Shown here: positions 1-11,378 of the stretch, in pieces
Layout: every line of letters starts with the position of its first letter
How positions within the stretch are numbered: the first letter of the stretch is position 1
NCBI GenBank assembly: GCA_026874595.1
Contig: CM049306.1
Location: forward strand, 65,168,019-65,232,018
DNA: 64,000 bases
Source of the DNA: Sipunculus nudus
Lineage: Eukaryota; Annelida; Sipuncula; Golfingiida; Sipunculidae
Direction of reading: 5' to 3'
Position numbers and translations under genes: made by a program
The notes under the pieces: generated by a model
Told to the model about the DNA's origin: nothing
The model's database searches: none
What the model saw: the letters and a program-made list of their open reading frames with translations, nothing else

Positions 1-24
1 AGAGAGAGAGAGAGAAAAAAAAGG
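1..24. repeat. AG microsatellite running into A-run
   Basis: The window opens inside an (AG)n tract that ends in a short A-run at about position 22. Its true left end lies outside the window. Confidence 0.9.
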
Positions 25-121
25 CTCTTTGTGGTAGTTACTCCAGACAGCCTGATCCAGACAGAGGAGCTGGCCAGGAGTGAAGCAGTCACATAACACT
101 GCATACCACTGGCTTGATGTA

Positions 122-1735
122 AACAAATGACCCATGGGTCATGGCACTCAGCTTTAATTTATGATCATAAAATATGATTTGGAAGAAGGATAGGACAAAT
201 GTTAGTTTTGTGTTGTAATGAATGATAATTTATAAGGATGATGGCATTTAACTGAAGATATGTAAAGATCTTGATAAAAAATCTTGGAGAGGGAAGTGGG
301 CTGGTGTCATTTATATTTTTTACATTTGGAAAAAGAACGCTATTGTCACAAAGGTTTTGACTTTATCTACATTGCAGCAGAAGTATTTGAAAAAAAAAAT
401 GTCCACTATAAGTCATGTTAATTATCATGCTTTTAATGACGGAGTTTACAGTTATTCAATAATTACAGGTTACCTATGCCCAAGAGTAGCACTAGCACAA
501 ATGATATAAGAGTTTAACTATTTATTAAAAACTAGAATACGGGTAGTCGACAGTTTTTTTCCCTGATTGGTTGAACGAATCTGGAGATATAAGCATGGAT
601 GTCTACAATGTGAACATGAATTTATGTGGCGCCACCTGTCAAAAAATCAAGAAAGCTATCTTGGATGTATACGCATGACGAATTTTAGGTTATTGGTCAA
701 ACCACTGCAGAGATATGGGTGATTTTAACCCAAGGCAGACAAACAGATGGACACTGTGCAAATAAGGCTGCAGGTGGCGCCACCATTTTTGTGTACTTTA
801 TAAAGCTATCCAAGGGCTACATTTGTATAAATTTTTTTTTCCTGATTGCTCAAACGGTTCCCGAGATATGAGCTTGGATGTCTGCAGCGTGAACGTGAAT
901 GTAGGTGGCGCCACCTGTCAAAAAATCAAGAAAGCTATCTAGAATGTATACGCATGCCGAATTTCAGGTGAATTAGTCAAACCACTGCAGAGATATGAGT
1001 GATTTAACCCAAGCCAGATGAACAGATGGACACTGTGCAAATATGGTTGCAGGTGGCCCCACCATTTTTTGTGTATGTTATAAAGCTATCCAAGGGCTAC
1101 ATTTGTACAAAGTTTTTTTCTTGATTGGTCAAACGGTTCCTGAGATATGTGGGTTTATGTGTGGAAAAAGATGCACAAACAGTTGCTGGGCAGAGAGGAA
1201 AGGTCAGAGGTCAAGGCCAATAGGTAAGGCCCCAATTTTACATGTGACCCGACAATTAGTGCAAGTTTCGAAAAAATCCGTCCAGTAGTCTCAGAGGAGT
1301 TCTCTGGAAACAAATGCGGCGGCAGCAGAACCCGGTCAAAAACATAGTATCAACAAAACTTTGTTTTGGCGGATACAGTTATATAATAAAGACCTAATTT
1401 CTGGCATGTACATAGGATCTATATAGAGGAATATATATGGTAAATATGAGGAAAAACAGATTCAGTGGTTTTGATATTAGGCAGACCTGAAGTGTGAAAA
1501 TAGGTCTGTAATAAAAAATTTAGGTTTTTCCTTAATTTCTCAAAGGAACAAAGTTGCAAAGACCCAGTTTTCAGCTTGGTAGGAGATCTTGTGGACGTCT
1601 AGTATTATGCAGAATTTTGGATTCCTAGGTCTTACGGTTTCAAAACGTGCCACATCTATGGACGGATGGACAGACAGACAATGGACAACGACTACAGCTC
1701 AGATGACTAACAGTCAGCTGAGGTAAAAAAAAAAA
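122..1735 (+). mobile_element. Dispersed repeat family member R1 (palindromic 5' end, 3' stem-loop)
   Basis: The copy starts with AACAAA followed by the perfect 14-bp palindrome TGACCCATGGGTCA at 128-141. It ends with the stem AGCTCAGATGAC (1696-1707), loop TAACA, partner GTCAGCTGAGGT (1713-1724) and an A-run. Similar starts occur at 4362, 4422 and 46096. Similar ends occur at 2249, 5940, 9170, 45172 and 48939. The interior holds a 279-bp tandem repeat. No open frame inside looks like a transposase or helicase, so this is a non-autonomous element. The 5' palindrome and 3' hairpin recall Helitron/Helentron-type elements, but no Rep/helicase coding supports a class. The boundaries are inferred by comparing copies. 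Confidence 0.6.
550..1170 (+). repeat. 279-bp internal tandem repeat, about 2.2 copies
   Basis: The motif GGCGCCACCTGTC occurs at 628 and 907, and the motif beginning GGCG/GGCC before CACCATTTTT occurs at 776 and 1055, both exactly 279 bp apart. A third, partial copy of the unit start (TTGATTGGTCAAACGG) begins near 1120. The repeat sits inside element R1. Confidence 0.75.
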
Positions 1736-2289
1736 CATTCCATGGCCAAGGTTGATTTTTATATTTATGCAAATAAATTAAAAATATTGCAAATTCAGTT
1801 TTTAATAAAGTCATATCCTTGAAAAAAAGTCTCTAGCTTCAGCAATTTTCATGGTCAGTGAGTAAATATATTTCCTGATTTTTTTACAAAGTGCATTATG
1901 TGTGGGCCCATGACTAAAAAAAATAAAGCAATACTGACATAATATCTGGTATGATTAGAGGAAATATATAGAGGAACATGTACATATGAAAAATGATCAA
2001 AAACAGATCAGTAGTTTTTATATCAGGCAGCCTTGAATTAAGTGCAAAAATGGGTTTTTAATGGAAAAATGAGGTTTTTCCTTAATATCTCAAAGGAATG
2101 AATGTCATAGTGACTCAGTATTGGATATGGTGGAGATTTTTTGGACATCTAACTGTATGCCAAATTTTGGATTCATAGGTCCAAGAGTTTTAAATAATTC
2201 CGTGTTCATGGCCAGATGGCCAGACAGATGGACAAGGGACCATGACTATAGCTCAGATGACTAACAGTCAGCTGAGCTAAAAATGTTTG
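1736..2289 (+). mobile_element. Second 3'-terminal copy of the dispersed family (R2)
   Basis: About 350 bp before the end of this block matches the last 350 bp of R1: the TTTTTCCTTAAT and CTCAAAGGAA segments, the ATTTTGGATTC segment, then a GGA/GAC-rich spacer. It closes with the perfect-length hairpin at 2249-2279 (13-nt arms, loop TAACA). No 5' palindrome is visible, so it is a truncated copy or a tandem duplication of the 3' half of R1. Confidence 0.6.
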
Positions 2290-3478
2290 TATGTAATAAA
2301 GTTTTCAATATTTAAATATAAGGCCATATGAGCGAAAAAATTAATACCATATTCCTGATTAACTAAGTAAATAATAGTTTTATTCATATCAAGGGCCAGT
2401 CAACCTTAAGAGAAATATATGAAATGTAAATAAAGAATTATCTCTCAATAAATCTTAAAAAATGTCAGTGAGCACTTACATAAGTTTCTAATATTTTATC
2501 ACATTTGAATATTAGGATTCAAGTCCTCCAAATTTTTCAAGTTTCAACAAAAAAATTAATACAGAAATTATAAGAATATTCATCTTTTTTATAAGTCCTG
2601 TTTATTGAACGGGTGTGTTGGGGGAGGAGTAGTACCAAACATGTGCGAAAATGTTCAGTTTTAACCCGGCACATTGGTAAAACCCTCAGCATGTTTGTTG
2701 AATATATGACTGCATGAACACAAGCATGGCTCGTACGGGTTACAATAGGCAGGCAGCTTGCATACAATACAGGAAATGACCAATGTCCATGGAGACAGTG
2801 TTTAAGTTTGGGTTATGAGCTCACATGTATTCTATTGTTTTAATTCATCATTCTTAGCATAATATTCAGATTATGGGCCAAACGTTTACCACAATATGAA
2901 TGCAACCTGATGCAAGACCACTGCGTTGCATTCCTCGATATTACTTGTATCACAACTCGAGTATGCTTACCAGCCCAATTATCCATTTGCCTACTGAGGC
3001 TGGTTGTCACGGCTAGGAAAATGATGGCAACCACTAATTTGCATATTAGAGAATTTTATGCAATAAAAGTGTCAGTGTACTCAATCTCTGATATAATACT
3101 GCTGAGTAAGATATTCTTCCTTAGGTCCTGAAACTTCAAAAATATTTTATCCAGACATGAATGTATGGTTCCCCTGTCATACTGCTGGACAAAAACATTG
3201 TACCCTAGAAGGTATCCATTTTTTTTTGGGGGGGGGGGGGGGACCTGATCTATTCTGTTGCACTGATATTGTAGTAATTAGATATTCAACCATGATACAG
3301 AGGGATTGACCAATACTCTCGGTCAGTAGGTGTTGTTAGAAAGTATACTAAAACAGCTAATGAATGGTCTGGTTTATGTTAAGTGGCGAGGTATTTGCCT
3401 CTTCAAAAGCACATGCAAAAAGGATATCACATATCATGCACCCTGGCTTGTGGAAACTGTGGGGGCTCTAGCTGCATA
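2290..3478. other. AT-rich spacer without recognised gene
   Basis: Short open frames on both strands (under 100 codons, overlapping each other) show no recognisable domain. The only distinct structure is a T-run followed directly by a G-run at 3219-3242. Confidence 0.6.
3219..3242. repeat. Homopolymer pair T9-G15
   Basis: Nine T are followed directly by fifteen G. The G-run is likely to be length-polymorphic and error-prone in assembly. Confidence 0.9.
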
Positions 3479-4252
3479 TAGGGTTGCCAGTGGTCAGGGA
3501 AAAGAAAGGGAAAATATTATGTTTTCAAGGGCAGGGAAATGTCATAGAATTTTAAAAAAAATAATTGGATTTTCTGATGATTGTATGCAAGGGAGAAGTT
3601 GGAATTTTAATGGAAACTGTAGTTGATTATCAGACAGGAAGACCTTTTCATCTCATGAGCCAGCATTCAATAATTTCATACTACTTTTTCATTTTCCTTT
3701 CAAATATTTTTGTGTAATGTAAGTAGATTAAATCTTAAATCCCTTTGATTTTTTGAAAATACATATTCATTGATGATGCAGAGCATGGATACACAAAATG
3801 TAAACATATAGCACCAACCTTCAATGAAAGGTCACCTGTTTCTTAGCAGTAATATAGAACTAATTTTTAGTACTAGTAAAACATTTTATGCGAGGACATG
3901 AATCTGACCAGGTAACAAACTAGAAAGGCAGAACACAGTGCAGTTACACTGATCCATAGAAGTCCTTCGTTGTTATTGTATGATAAATTTAAACACATGA
4001 TTTATGCTAGATAACAAAGTGAATCTTTCTTTAAATGATACATTGTCATTCCAAATTTCTAGTTTCAGTTTGCTTTGCTTTACAGTTACAATTTTTCAAA
4101 TAAAGATTTGGTTTGTGTTAGCAGTAGAATGACATTTCCTAGAGGGAATTTAAATGTTGTGGGTTAGTTTATCCCTGAAAATCAACCAAAAGTCCAGGAA
4201 CAGTCAGGGAAAAGTCCAAGATTTTTTTCAGAGTTGACTGCTGGCAACCCTG
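3479..4252. mobile_element. hAT-like non-autonomous element (MITE-like), about 774 bp
   Basis: The ends form a 12-bp terminal inverted repeat with one mismatch: TAGGGTTGCCAG at 3479-3490 and CTGGCAACCCTG at 4241-4252. Both ends carry the subterminal motif GTCAGGGAAAAG in direct orientation (about 3492 and 4203). CAGGGTTGCCA-type ends are typical of hAT elements. I see no clean 8-bp target-site duplication; flanks TGCATA and TGAATA agree at only 5 of 6. There is no transposase open frame. Insertion age and exact boundary are uncertain. Confidence 0.55.
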
Positions 4253-4361
4253 TGAATAACTCACACAGACACTTTGTGATAAGGATCAAAAGAGGATGTC
4301 TAATTTATATTGTAATCATTACACATCGATCTGCATGATTTTACTGATATGGTGATTAAAA

Positions 4362-4421
4362 CAAGGGACCTGTGGGTCATTGTGCTATGCTAAAGTTGAC
4401 CTTAAAGGAAAAAACTAAAAT
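4362..4421 (+). mobile_element. Isolated 5'-end fragment of the dispersed family
   Basis: ACAAGGGACC followed by TGTGGGTCA repeats the AACAAG-plus-palindrome start of the family. The outer arms GACC and GGTC still pair, while the central CATG has decayed to TGTG. A second start (4422) follows after only 60 bp, so this is a truncated copy or nested remnant. Confidence 0.45.
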
Positions 4422-5974
4422 AACAAGAGGCCCATGGGCCCTGACACTCAGCTGAATTCAAGACATGTTGAACAATGAGAAAAAAAGGCTGCCAGAGTGC
4501 AAACAAATCATGAATATTGTGAAGAGTCCTTATAAATGGGTTTCAGTGGGCTTTTGGACAGATGACAACTTCATTTGAAGGTCTCATAAATAGAAAAAAA
4601 AATGCGTAAAAATTTGAAAAAAAAATAAAGGTAGTGCCACCAGTCTGCAGGAACTGATGAAACACTCCATGATCAATATATATCCAAAGAATCAAGGCAT
4701 TAGTTATTCAGATACTGGAGCTTTTGTTTGTATCAAATTTTTAATTATTCTTGGGGGTATTTATGAGTCCTATAGCTCGGAGAATATGGGTAACAGAAAC
4801 CTAATTTCAGGTTTCCAAGGAGATTTTTTATTAGTCTCCCTGGATGTCAAGTAAGAAGATTCTAAGTTCAGCAGTTACAGTTTGTGCCATGTTAACAGTT
4901 GACCACTTCATTTGAAGGTCTCATAAATAGAGAAAAAATGCCTAAAAAAATAGAAAAAAATAAAGGTGGCGCCACCAGTTTACAGGAACTGATAGAACCC
5001 TCCATGATCAATATCCATTCAGATACTTGAGCTTTTGTATCAAATTTTGCATTATTCTGGGGGGTACTTTGGAGCCCCATAGCTTGAAGAATATGGGTAA
5101 CAGAGACCTAATTTCAGGTTTTCAAGGGGATTCTTCATGGACCTCCCTGTATATTAAGTTTGAAGATTCCAGGTCCAGTGGTTATGATTTGTGCCCTGTT
5201 AACAGATGACAGTTTCATTGAGGTCTGAAAAAAAAGAGAAAAAAATTTGTAAAAATTCGAAAAAATACAGGAGGACCACCAGTCTGAAGGAAGTGATTGA
5301 ACATCCCAAGATCAATATTCATGCAAAGAATCATGGTGATCAATGCAGTGGTTATTCAAATATTGGAGCTTTTATATCAAATTTTTCAATATTCTGGTGT
5401 GGGGGGGGGGGGGGGGGGGTACTTCGGAGTCCCATAGCTTGAAGGATATGAATAACAGAGACCTGATTCCAAGTTTCCAAGAAGACTTTTCAAGAACCAC
5501 ACTGAATGTAAAGTGAGAAGATTCCAGGTCAAGTGGTTATGACATGTGCCCTGTTAATAGATGACGACATCTTTTGAGGTCTCAAAAATAGAAAAAAAAA
5601 AACGTAAAATATCAAAAAAATTCAGGTGGCGCCACCAGTCTGCAGAAACTGATAAAACAATCCATGATCAATATCCATGCAAAGAATCATGGTGATCAAT
5701 GCATTAGTTGTTTAGATATTTGAGCTTTTGTATCAAATTTTTCATTATTCTGGGGGGGTACTTCGGAGCCCCATAGCTTAAAGAATATGGGTAACAAAGA
5801 CCGAAATACAGGTTTCCACGGAGATTTTTCATGGACCTCTCTTGATGTAAAGTTAGAAGATTCCAGGTCCAGTGGTTACGATTTGTGCCTTGTTAACGGA
5901 CAGACGGCCGGATGGACGATGGACAAAGAGTGATTGCTATAGCTCAGATGACTTACAGTCAGCTGAGCTAAAAA
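4422..5974 (+). mobile_element. Dispersed family member R3 with about 330-bp internal tandem repeat
   Basis: The element begins AACAAGA with the 12-bp palindrome GGCCCATGGGCC at 4429-4440. It ends with the 13+5+13-nt hairpin at 5940-5970 followed by AAAA. Between the ends lie about four copies of a 306-355-bp unit. Each unit starts near a (G)GCGCCACCAGTCTGCAG segment (about 4632, 4967, 5273, 5628) and contains a fixed G-run before TACTT and a TTCCAGGTCCAGTGGTTACG-like segment. A GGA/GAC-rich spacer (about 5898-5925) precedes the hairpin. No protein-coding frame spans the units. It is the best-preserved member in the left part of the window. Confidence 0.65.
5401..5419. repeat. Poly-G tract inside R3 unit
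   Basis: Nineteen consecutive G lie at the position where the other internal units carry only four to seven G. Confidence 0.9.
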
Positions 5975-6894
5975 CTAATGGAGATAAAGTCTGAGAGGAA
6001 AAGGTAGTATAAGGTGGGTATTGGTTAATATGATAGATTTGTACTGACAAGTAAGAAAATTGTTGCAAATAATACTATGTGATCTGACCATGTGTTTTCT
6101 CATGATGAAACTGAAACATTGTAAGCAGTTTTTAAACATAAGATACATACCAACACCATGATCAGTGGTTGACGCCTTGATAAGCTGTTGACAGCTCAGC
6201 AGGTGACACGTGTGTTCAATTAAATTCTAATTTTTTTCTATAGCATTTTTCAGTTTTATATTTTTTTTTCAAATAACTAACAGCCCAAGTCCCCAGATGC
6301 AAGGTAGGGGTTGTTGATGGCACTAAATGGTGGGAGTAACAACATCTCTGAATATACATATGGGATAAAAAATTTAATTCAACAGTTAGTACAGGAAAAA
6401 CGGTTGATCCATGATTACTGAATATAAAAATGGGTAGACTGACAGGGGAGACAAACAAGGCTGATCACTTTATTTCAAATTTGTCTGAGGCAGGGAAATA
6501 ATGAATGTGCATTAGATCCTCACTTATTATTTTATCAATTTTGTTTATGTTTCATCATTTTGATTTTCATACATTTGCAATATAACATATATATCTGGAT
6601 CTATAATTCAAATTTCTCAATATCATCATCATTTATCCTTAATTTTGGTCATATAACATCACATTATGCACACAGATGGATTTAATTTTATTTTGAAAGT
6701 AAACTTGGTTAAATTATACAAGTGGAAATTAGTTTCTTTAAAAGTGCCACAATAGCACAACATGGCATCTTGTGGATTACATTTGCGATGAAACAACTTT
6801 AGTTTTGGAAATACAGTTCAAACAATAACAACTAGAAAACACACACTCGCAGTCACAAAATTGTTAAAAACACTGTGCAGGCTTAATCAGAGAA
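5975..6894. other. AT-rich spacer, no recognised feature
   Basis: Only short overlapping frames are present on either strand and none shows a recognisable domain. I see no clear repeat structure. Confidence 0.5.
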
Positions 6895-7330
6895 CCTAAT
6901 CTGACCTCTGACCTCATGAAATATGCTTGAATTTTTATGAGAATGAAATTCAAGTGGGAAACTCTATTAGTGTTTATATTTATAGTGTTTCATGAAAATC
7001 CATAAGAATTTTGGTAAGTCACAATGGTGCCACCATAGTTTGGTGTCCTAATTAAATATGCGTGGATTTGGCTGGGAATAAAAATTAGGCGAGATATTAA
7101 ATTGATTAATATTTCTGCTGAGATTGACAAAAACCCATCATATTCCTACTAAGTTATCACAGCAACCCTTCAAAATAGCTCTGTGACCTCTGACCTCATT
7201 AAATATGTGGCCGGGGATCTGCCTTTAATCAAACGCGGGTGAGATAATCTATTGGTAAATAGTTATGGTGAGTTTCTTGAAAATCCATAAAAGCCCTTGT
7301 CAGTTTTCATGCTATTCCAATAATCCCAGG
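6895..7330. repeat. Degenerate tandem repeat of about 143 bp, three copies
   Basis: The segment CCTCATGAAATATG (about 6908) recurs as CCTAATTAAATATG (about 7047) and CCTCATTAAATATG (about 7193). In copies one and three it is followed by a shared segment ending in TTGAAAATCCATAA or its variant. Copies have diverged strongly. Confidence 0.5.
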
Positions 7331-8160
7331 AAATCTTTTTAGTGTCACATATGAAATGTAAAAATTTTGTATAAAAAAATTTTAAAAATCCAAAAATCAT
7401 TCAAGTATGACCAAAACCTTATCAGCTCTAGAAACCCATAGACCTGCTACAACAATTAGGAGTAGATCTGAGTAAAATTTGAGATATCTTAGGCAAAAAA
7501 AATAAAAGGTAAGGTTCTCAGGCACTGCCCGCATCAATTTTAATACCCCGCATCAAACATTTTTATTTTGATTTTCATCTTTCAAGAAAATAAAATAACA
7601 CAATTTTGATATGATTTCCTTTGTTATGTAGTGCACCTGTTTAGCAAAAAAAAACCCTGTAATTTTCATGCTTTTCCATGGTCATATGACATTTTTATTG
7701 AAACATACAATAAATGAAGCACCCCTACTGTTGCAGTTAATCTTAAATCATATCTCATCCCACCCCCACAGCAATAATATTACATCAAGTGTAATGTAAT
7801 AATTATCCCCTGGAAGTGGGGTATGCAGGCAATGCTGTATTAAATGAGTTCCAGTGACCAACAGTGGGCTGCTTGGAACTAAGTTAACAATGCAAGTGAA
7901 TAAATAGAGCCCCCCCCAAAAATTAAGAATGAGCCCTGTTTCTGAGCTTATATTTTCAATTTTCATATTTTAACAGATTAAACCCTTATGTGTACCTTCT
8001 GTCAAAAGCAAACCAGCAGTGTGTTTACAGGAATAAAATGTGCCATGGTCAAAGTTGGGCAAAATGGAAGGTGCTGATCGCACACTTATGCTATAAACTT
8101 GAAGAATTTACAATATTTTGATCTAATTTCTTACATACAATTAAATCTTGATTAAATAAA
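7331..8160. other. AT-rich spacer, no recognised feature
   Basis: A minus-strand open frame of about 70 codons at 7748-7966 has no recognisable domain. I see no repeat boundaries here. Confidence 0.5.
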
Positions 8161-8290
8161 GTGTCTCAAATTTTGGATTCGTAAGTCTAATTTCAAAATG
8201 TGCCAGTCTAATAAACAGACAGACACACAGATGAGATACAATTAATCATAACTATAGCTCAATTGACATAAAGTCATCTGAATTAAAAAT
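8161..8290 (+). mobile_element. Decayed 3' end of the dispersed family
   Basis: AAATTTTGGATTCGTAAGTC and a CAGACAGACAC spacer lead into a decayed hairpin at 8255-8285 (TAGCTCAATTGAC, loop, GTCATCTGAATTA). The order matches the last 130 bp of R1 and R2, but the stem has several substitutions. Confidence 0.5.
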
Positions 8291-8469
8291 TGTAATGTAT
8301 ATCAACAGTTTTTACAATGTTAATGTTTTATAGAGATCTTTGGTTATTTTTATAATTTTCAACCTGAATAGTGTTGCACATGATATCCCTTGAATTCACT
8401 GATTTTTTAGATCTATACCACTGTATATTATAGTTCATGAAATACACTATTTCAAAACATCTTGAACAG

Positions 8470-9204
8470 GAATAAGCATGATGATAACCAAGAGATGAGA
8501 TCATTCATACAACTCCATTTGAATGCTGATGTATAGTGAAATAAAGGTATTTTTGCCTGGACAAGTGTGATGATTTTCAAACTTTCCCAACACACAATTG
8601 CATAAAACTTTTTTTTTTACATTAAGGCCATTACCAGGAATCAAAATGAGGTGATTTTGCTTTTGTTGCATTTTGTGTGAGGTTTACCACACATTTCAGG
8701 GATTTGCCTGTCACTACAATGTTTATCCAATTTGAGGAAGCAATATGCAATACTTCAAAATTCACAAGAAATCCTATAAAGCCACATATTTGATATAAAG
8801 GTCAAGGTCATCAGTTTTAAAACTCCTGCCAAAACTGAGAGAAAAAAATTGTAACAAACATGAGTTAAAAATAAACTATACTTCAAACGATATGGTGTTA
8901 ATTAGGTAATCAACAGATAATCATAGTGCTTTAAGGCATATTTTTGCTGTGAAGCTCACAGAATATTGATCATGTAAAACAGTTTTGACCTAGGTTCTGG
9001 GGAGATTTTCCAAGGTCCTCCCACGAGGTTTTTTATTTTGAGAAGTTCCTAGGTAGTAAGAAGTTTCTAGGTTGAATGGTTACAATTTGTGCCCTGCTAT
9101 GAACTATGAACTGCTGTGCCCCAGATGAACAGACAAAAGGAGAAATAGTGCTAAATAGTGATAGATATATAGCTCAGATGACTTACAGTCAGCTGAGCTA
9201 AAAA
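8470..9204 (+). mobile_element. Dispersed family member R4, 5' end unclear
   Basis: It ends in the canonical hairpin at 9170-9200 followed by AAAA. The interior shares segments with the 46-49 kb member: AATTTGAGGAAGCAATATGC, AAGGTCAAGGTCATCAG, and a passage ending in GGTTACAATTTGTGCCC. The left limit is a guess because no CCATGG palindrome is visible. Confidence 0.45.
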
Positions 9205-9909
9205 TAATGTCCTTTGAGTATACCTTCAAGGTGTATCCAGGTATTGTCTTTTCACCTCGGTTGCTTTTAATTAAGGAACCACAATTTTTCTGTAACTCCA
9301 CCAGTGGAGCTCTTCTGTAACCCCATCAGCGGAGAAAAACTGCAACAGGGTTCTGTGATAGGAATTAAAACAATATAAGTGACTCATATAAATTTAAAAA
9401 TCACAAAAAAGAATATTCCAATATATATAATTTATGTAACAATGACTGTTCCAATCAATTTGAAATGTTGATCCTGTAAGAACTCACTCCAATAGGAGTT
9501 GATGTCAGACAAACCCATGATCTTTGTTTATGCTAGTAGGATTGTAATTTGACCACTAGGACAAAATCCAATTAGAATATCCTAAATTAATTCTGATCTT
9601 ACTTAAAGTAATTTACCAAAAAATGATACAAAATCACAAAAAAAAAGAATTAATAAATCAAAATATCTTTAATTTAGTGAAGGGTGTATTTCAGTGCCAT
9701 TTGTCAGAAACTATAAGAGTTTCCATTTGGTGATCTCAGTTTATGCAAACCTGGAAAAAAGTCATGAACTCAAGAATTGGCTATACACATATACTGGCAT
9801 GATCATTGTGTACAACATGTATGATGACATATGGGAGCTGTTTCTCTTTAAAAACAAATATATTTATATGAAAGAATGTCTAAAGAATTAACAGGAGTAC
9901 TGTAAATAT

Positions 9910-9999
9910 ATTAATTATGAAAGGCTGTTCACACATACCTGCTGGAAGGGTAAATTTACCCTTCCAGCAGGTATGTGTGAACAGCCTTTCATAATTAAT
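9910..9999. repeat. Perfect 90-bp palindrome, no spacer
   Basis: The left arm 9910-9954 and right arm 9955-9999 are exact reverse complements (45 bp each), meeting at TAAA/TTTA. Beyond them the symmetry continues imperfectly for about ten more bases on each side. The sequence could extrude a 45-bp cruciform. Such a perfect arm pair suggests a recent inverted duplication or a foldback element end. Confidence 0.95.
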
Positions 10000-10033
10000 G
10001 ATTTTACATCTGGGATAATCCCACCATCTATTT

Positions 10034-10454
10034 GAACATACCCTTACAGAAATTTTGGGACATGAAGTGTGCTTAAAGTGTGCTTCATTTGTGCTTATTT
10101 TGTGCTTAGTGAAATGCTGTACAGAAATACTTTTAAAATGCTGAAACTGCATGTGCTTCTTTAGTGCTCCAAGTGTACTGATTCTGTGCTTTAGAAATAC
10201 AATGTGCTGAAATTGCTGCTTTGGTGCTCCAAATAAACTGATTAACTGCTTTTATAGTGCTCCTAGGTCTGCTCAAACATTTTCAAAGTACCATTCAATT
10301 GTGGTAACATTTATGCTCACTGAACAATACCTCAAAGGTGTTTTTTACATGCCTAAGTAGTGCTTAAACCATGCTTGATTTACTTTTCTTTTTTACTTTT
10401 TCTGTGCTTATTGAGTGTGCCTCAAATGGTTTTTTTTTCTGCAAGGGTATGTTC
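10034..10454. mobile_element. Short MITE, about 421 bp, 19-bp terminal inverted repeats
   Basis: GAACATACCCTTACAGAAA at 10034-10052 pairs with the reverse complement at 10436-10454 with one mismatch. The interior is built of loosely repeated GTGCTT / TGTGCTTA words and has no open frame of note. Superfamily is unassigned, and no target-site duplication is evident in the immediate flanks. Confidence 0.6.
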
Positions 10455-11208
10455 TGAAAACATCTGTATTAAAATAATTCCAACTATACCTTCAGGAATT
10501 GTCCAGGGTTGTCACTTCTAACATCTTTGTTGTTGAGTGTACATCACAGGCCTTTTTTGCATCCCAATCAAAGTATAATGTCTGCGGAGGAGTTCTGTGA
10601 TAGGAATGAAAACAGTGGTGGAAACAACTTATATCAACTGAAGAATCACAAAAAATATTAACATAAATAAACTATATGCAGCAATTCCTACTCTGATCTG
10701 TTGGAGCAGAATCATTGATCCTGCAAGGCCAAACTCATAGGGGTTGTCACTAGACAAACTCTGATCCTTTTTTATTTTGCTATTATAACTGCTGTTTCTA
10801 CTAAGACTAATCCAATTAGAGTGTCCTTAGACAAATTCTGACCTTATTGTAAATAACTTATATTGAAGCAAATTACAGGAACAAAATCACAAATGAAATT
10901 TGTCAATTATGAAACTAGAGGTTGAGACCATGAAGGTCCTCAATTAGGTCCAGCTCTTAAAAATGGCAGCCCAAGGGACAGGGATCCATATTGAAAGTCA
11001 GACTGGTCTGAAATTTTTTACCATAAATAATCTAAAAGGGAAAAAAATTAATAAAACAATCACAGGAATGTCTAAAACATTATTGTAAAAAGATTTAAAG
11101 TATCTGAATGGCAGCCATAATGGATTCAACAGCAGTCTGAAATTTTAAAGCACACAAACCCTCAAGGGTGTCAATGTTCTGTCAAAATTCTGCATGAAAA
11201 TCACTTAC

Positions 11209-11378
11209 TGAGGTCCAGTCTCCATAATAGGTATTAGGCAGGTCTATAATTGGATAACAGGCACCATTTTGAATCATGAATTCTAGAAAGATCTCATTGA
11301 AATACTGCACTCGAAAGAAAGCATCCCGGATGGACATAAAAGATAGATGAAAGGGTGGACAGATGAACAAGTCAATCA
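11209..11378 (-). other. Candidate coding exon, unidentified
   Basis: A minus-strand open stretch of about 56 codons has balanced, protein-like composition (for example FNEIFLEFMIQNGACYPIID). It runs into a perfect donor-like GTAAGT at 11208-11203. An AG at 11380-11379 could serve as acceptor, but its upstream pyrimidine tract is weak. The stretch lies in the part of the 1.2-kb repeat copy that has no counterpart in copy one. No family is recognised. It could be an isolated exon of a gene extending beyond what I can join, a decayed transposon frame, or chance. Neighbouring exons were not found. Confidence 0.25.

Noticed and set aside
9880-10152. 90-codon minus-strand frame
   Set aside because: It runs across the perfect palindrome and into the MITE, so its sequence is set by the repeats.
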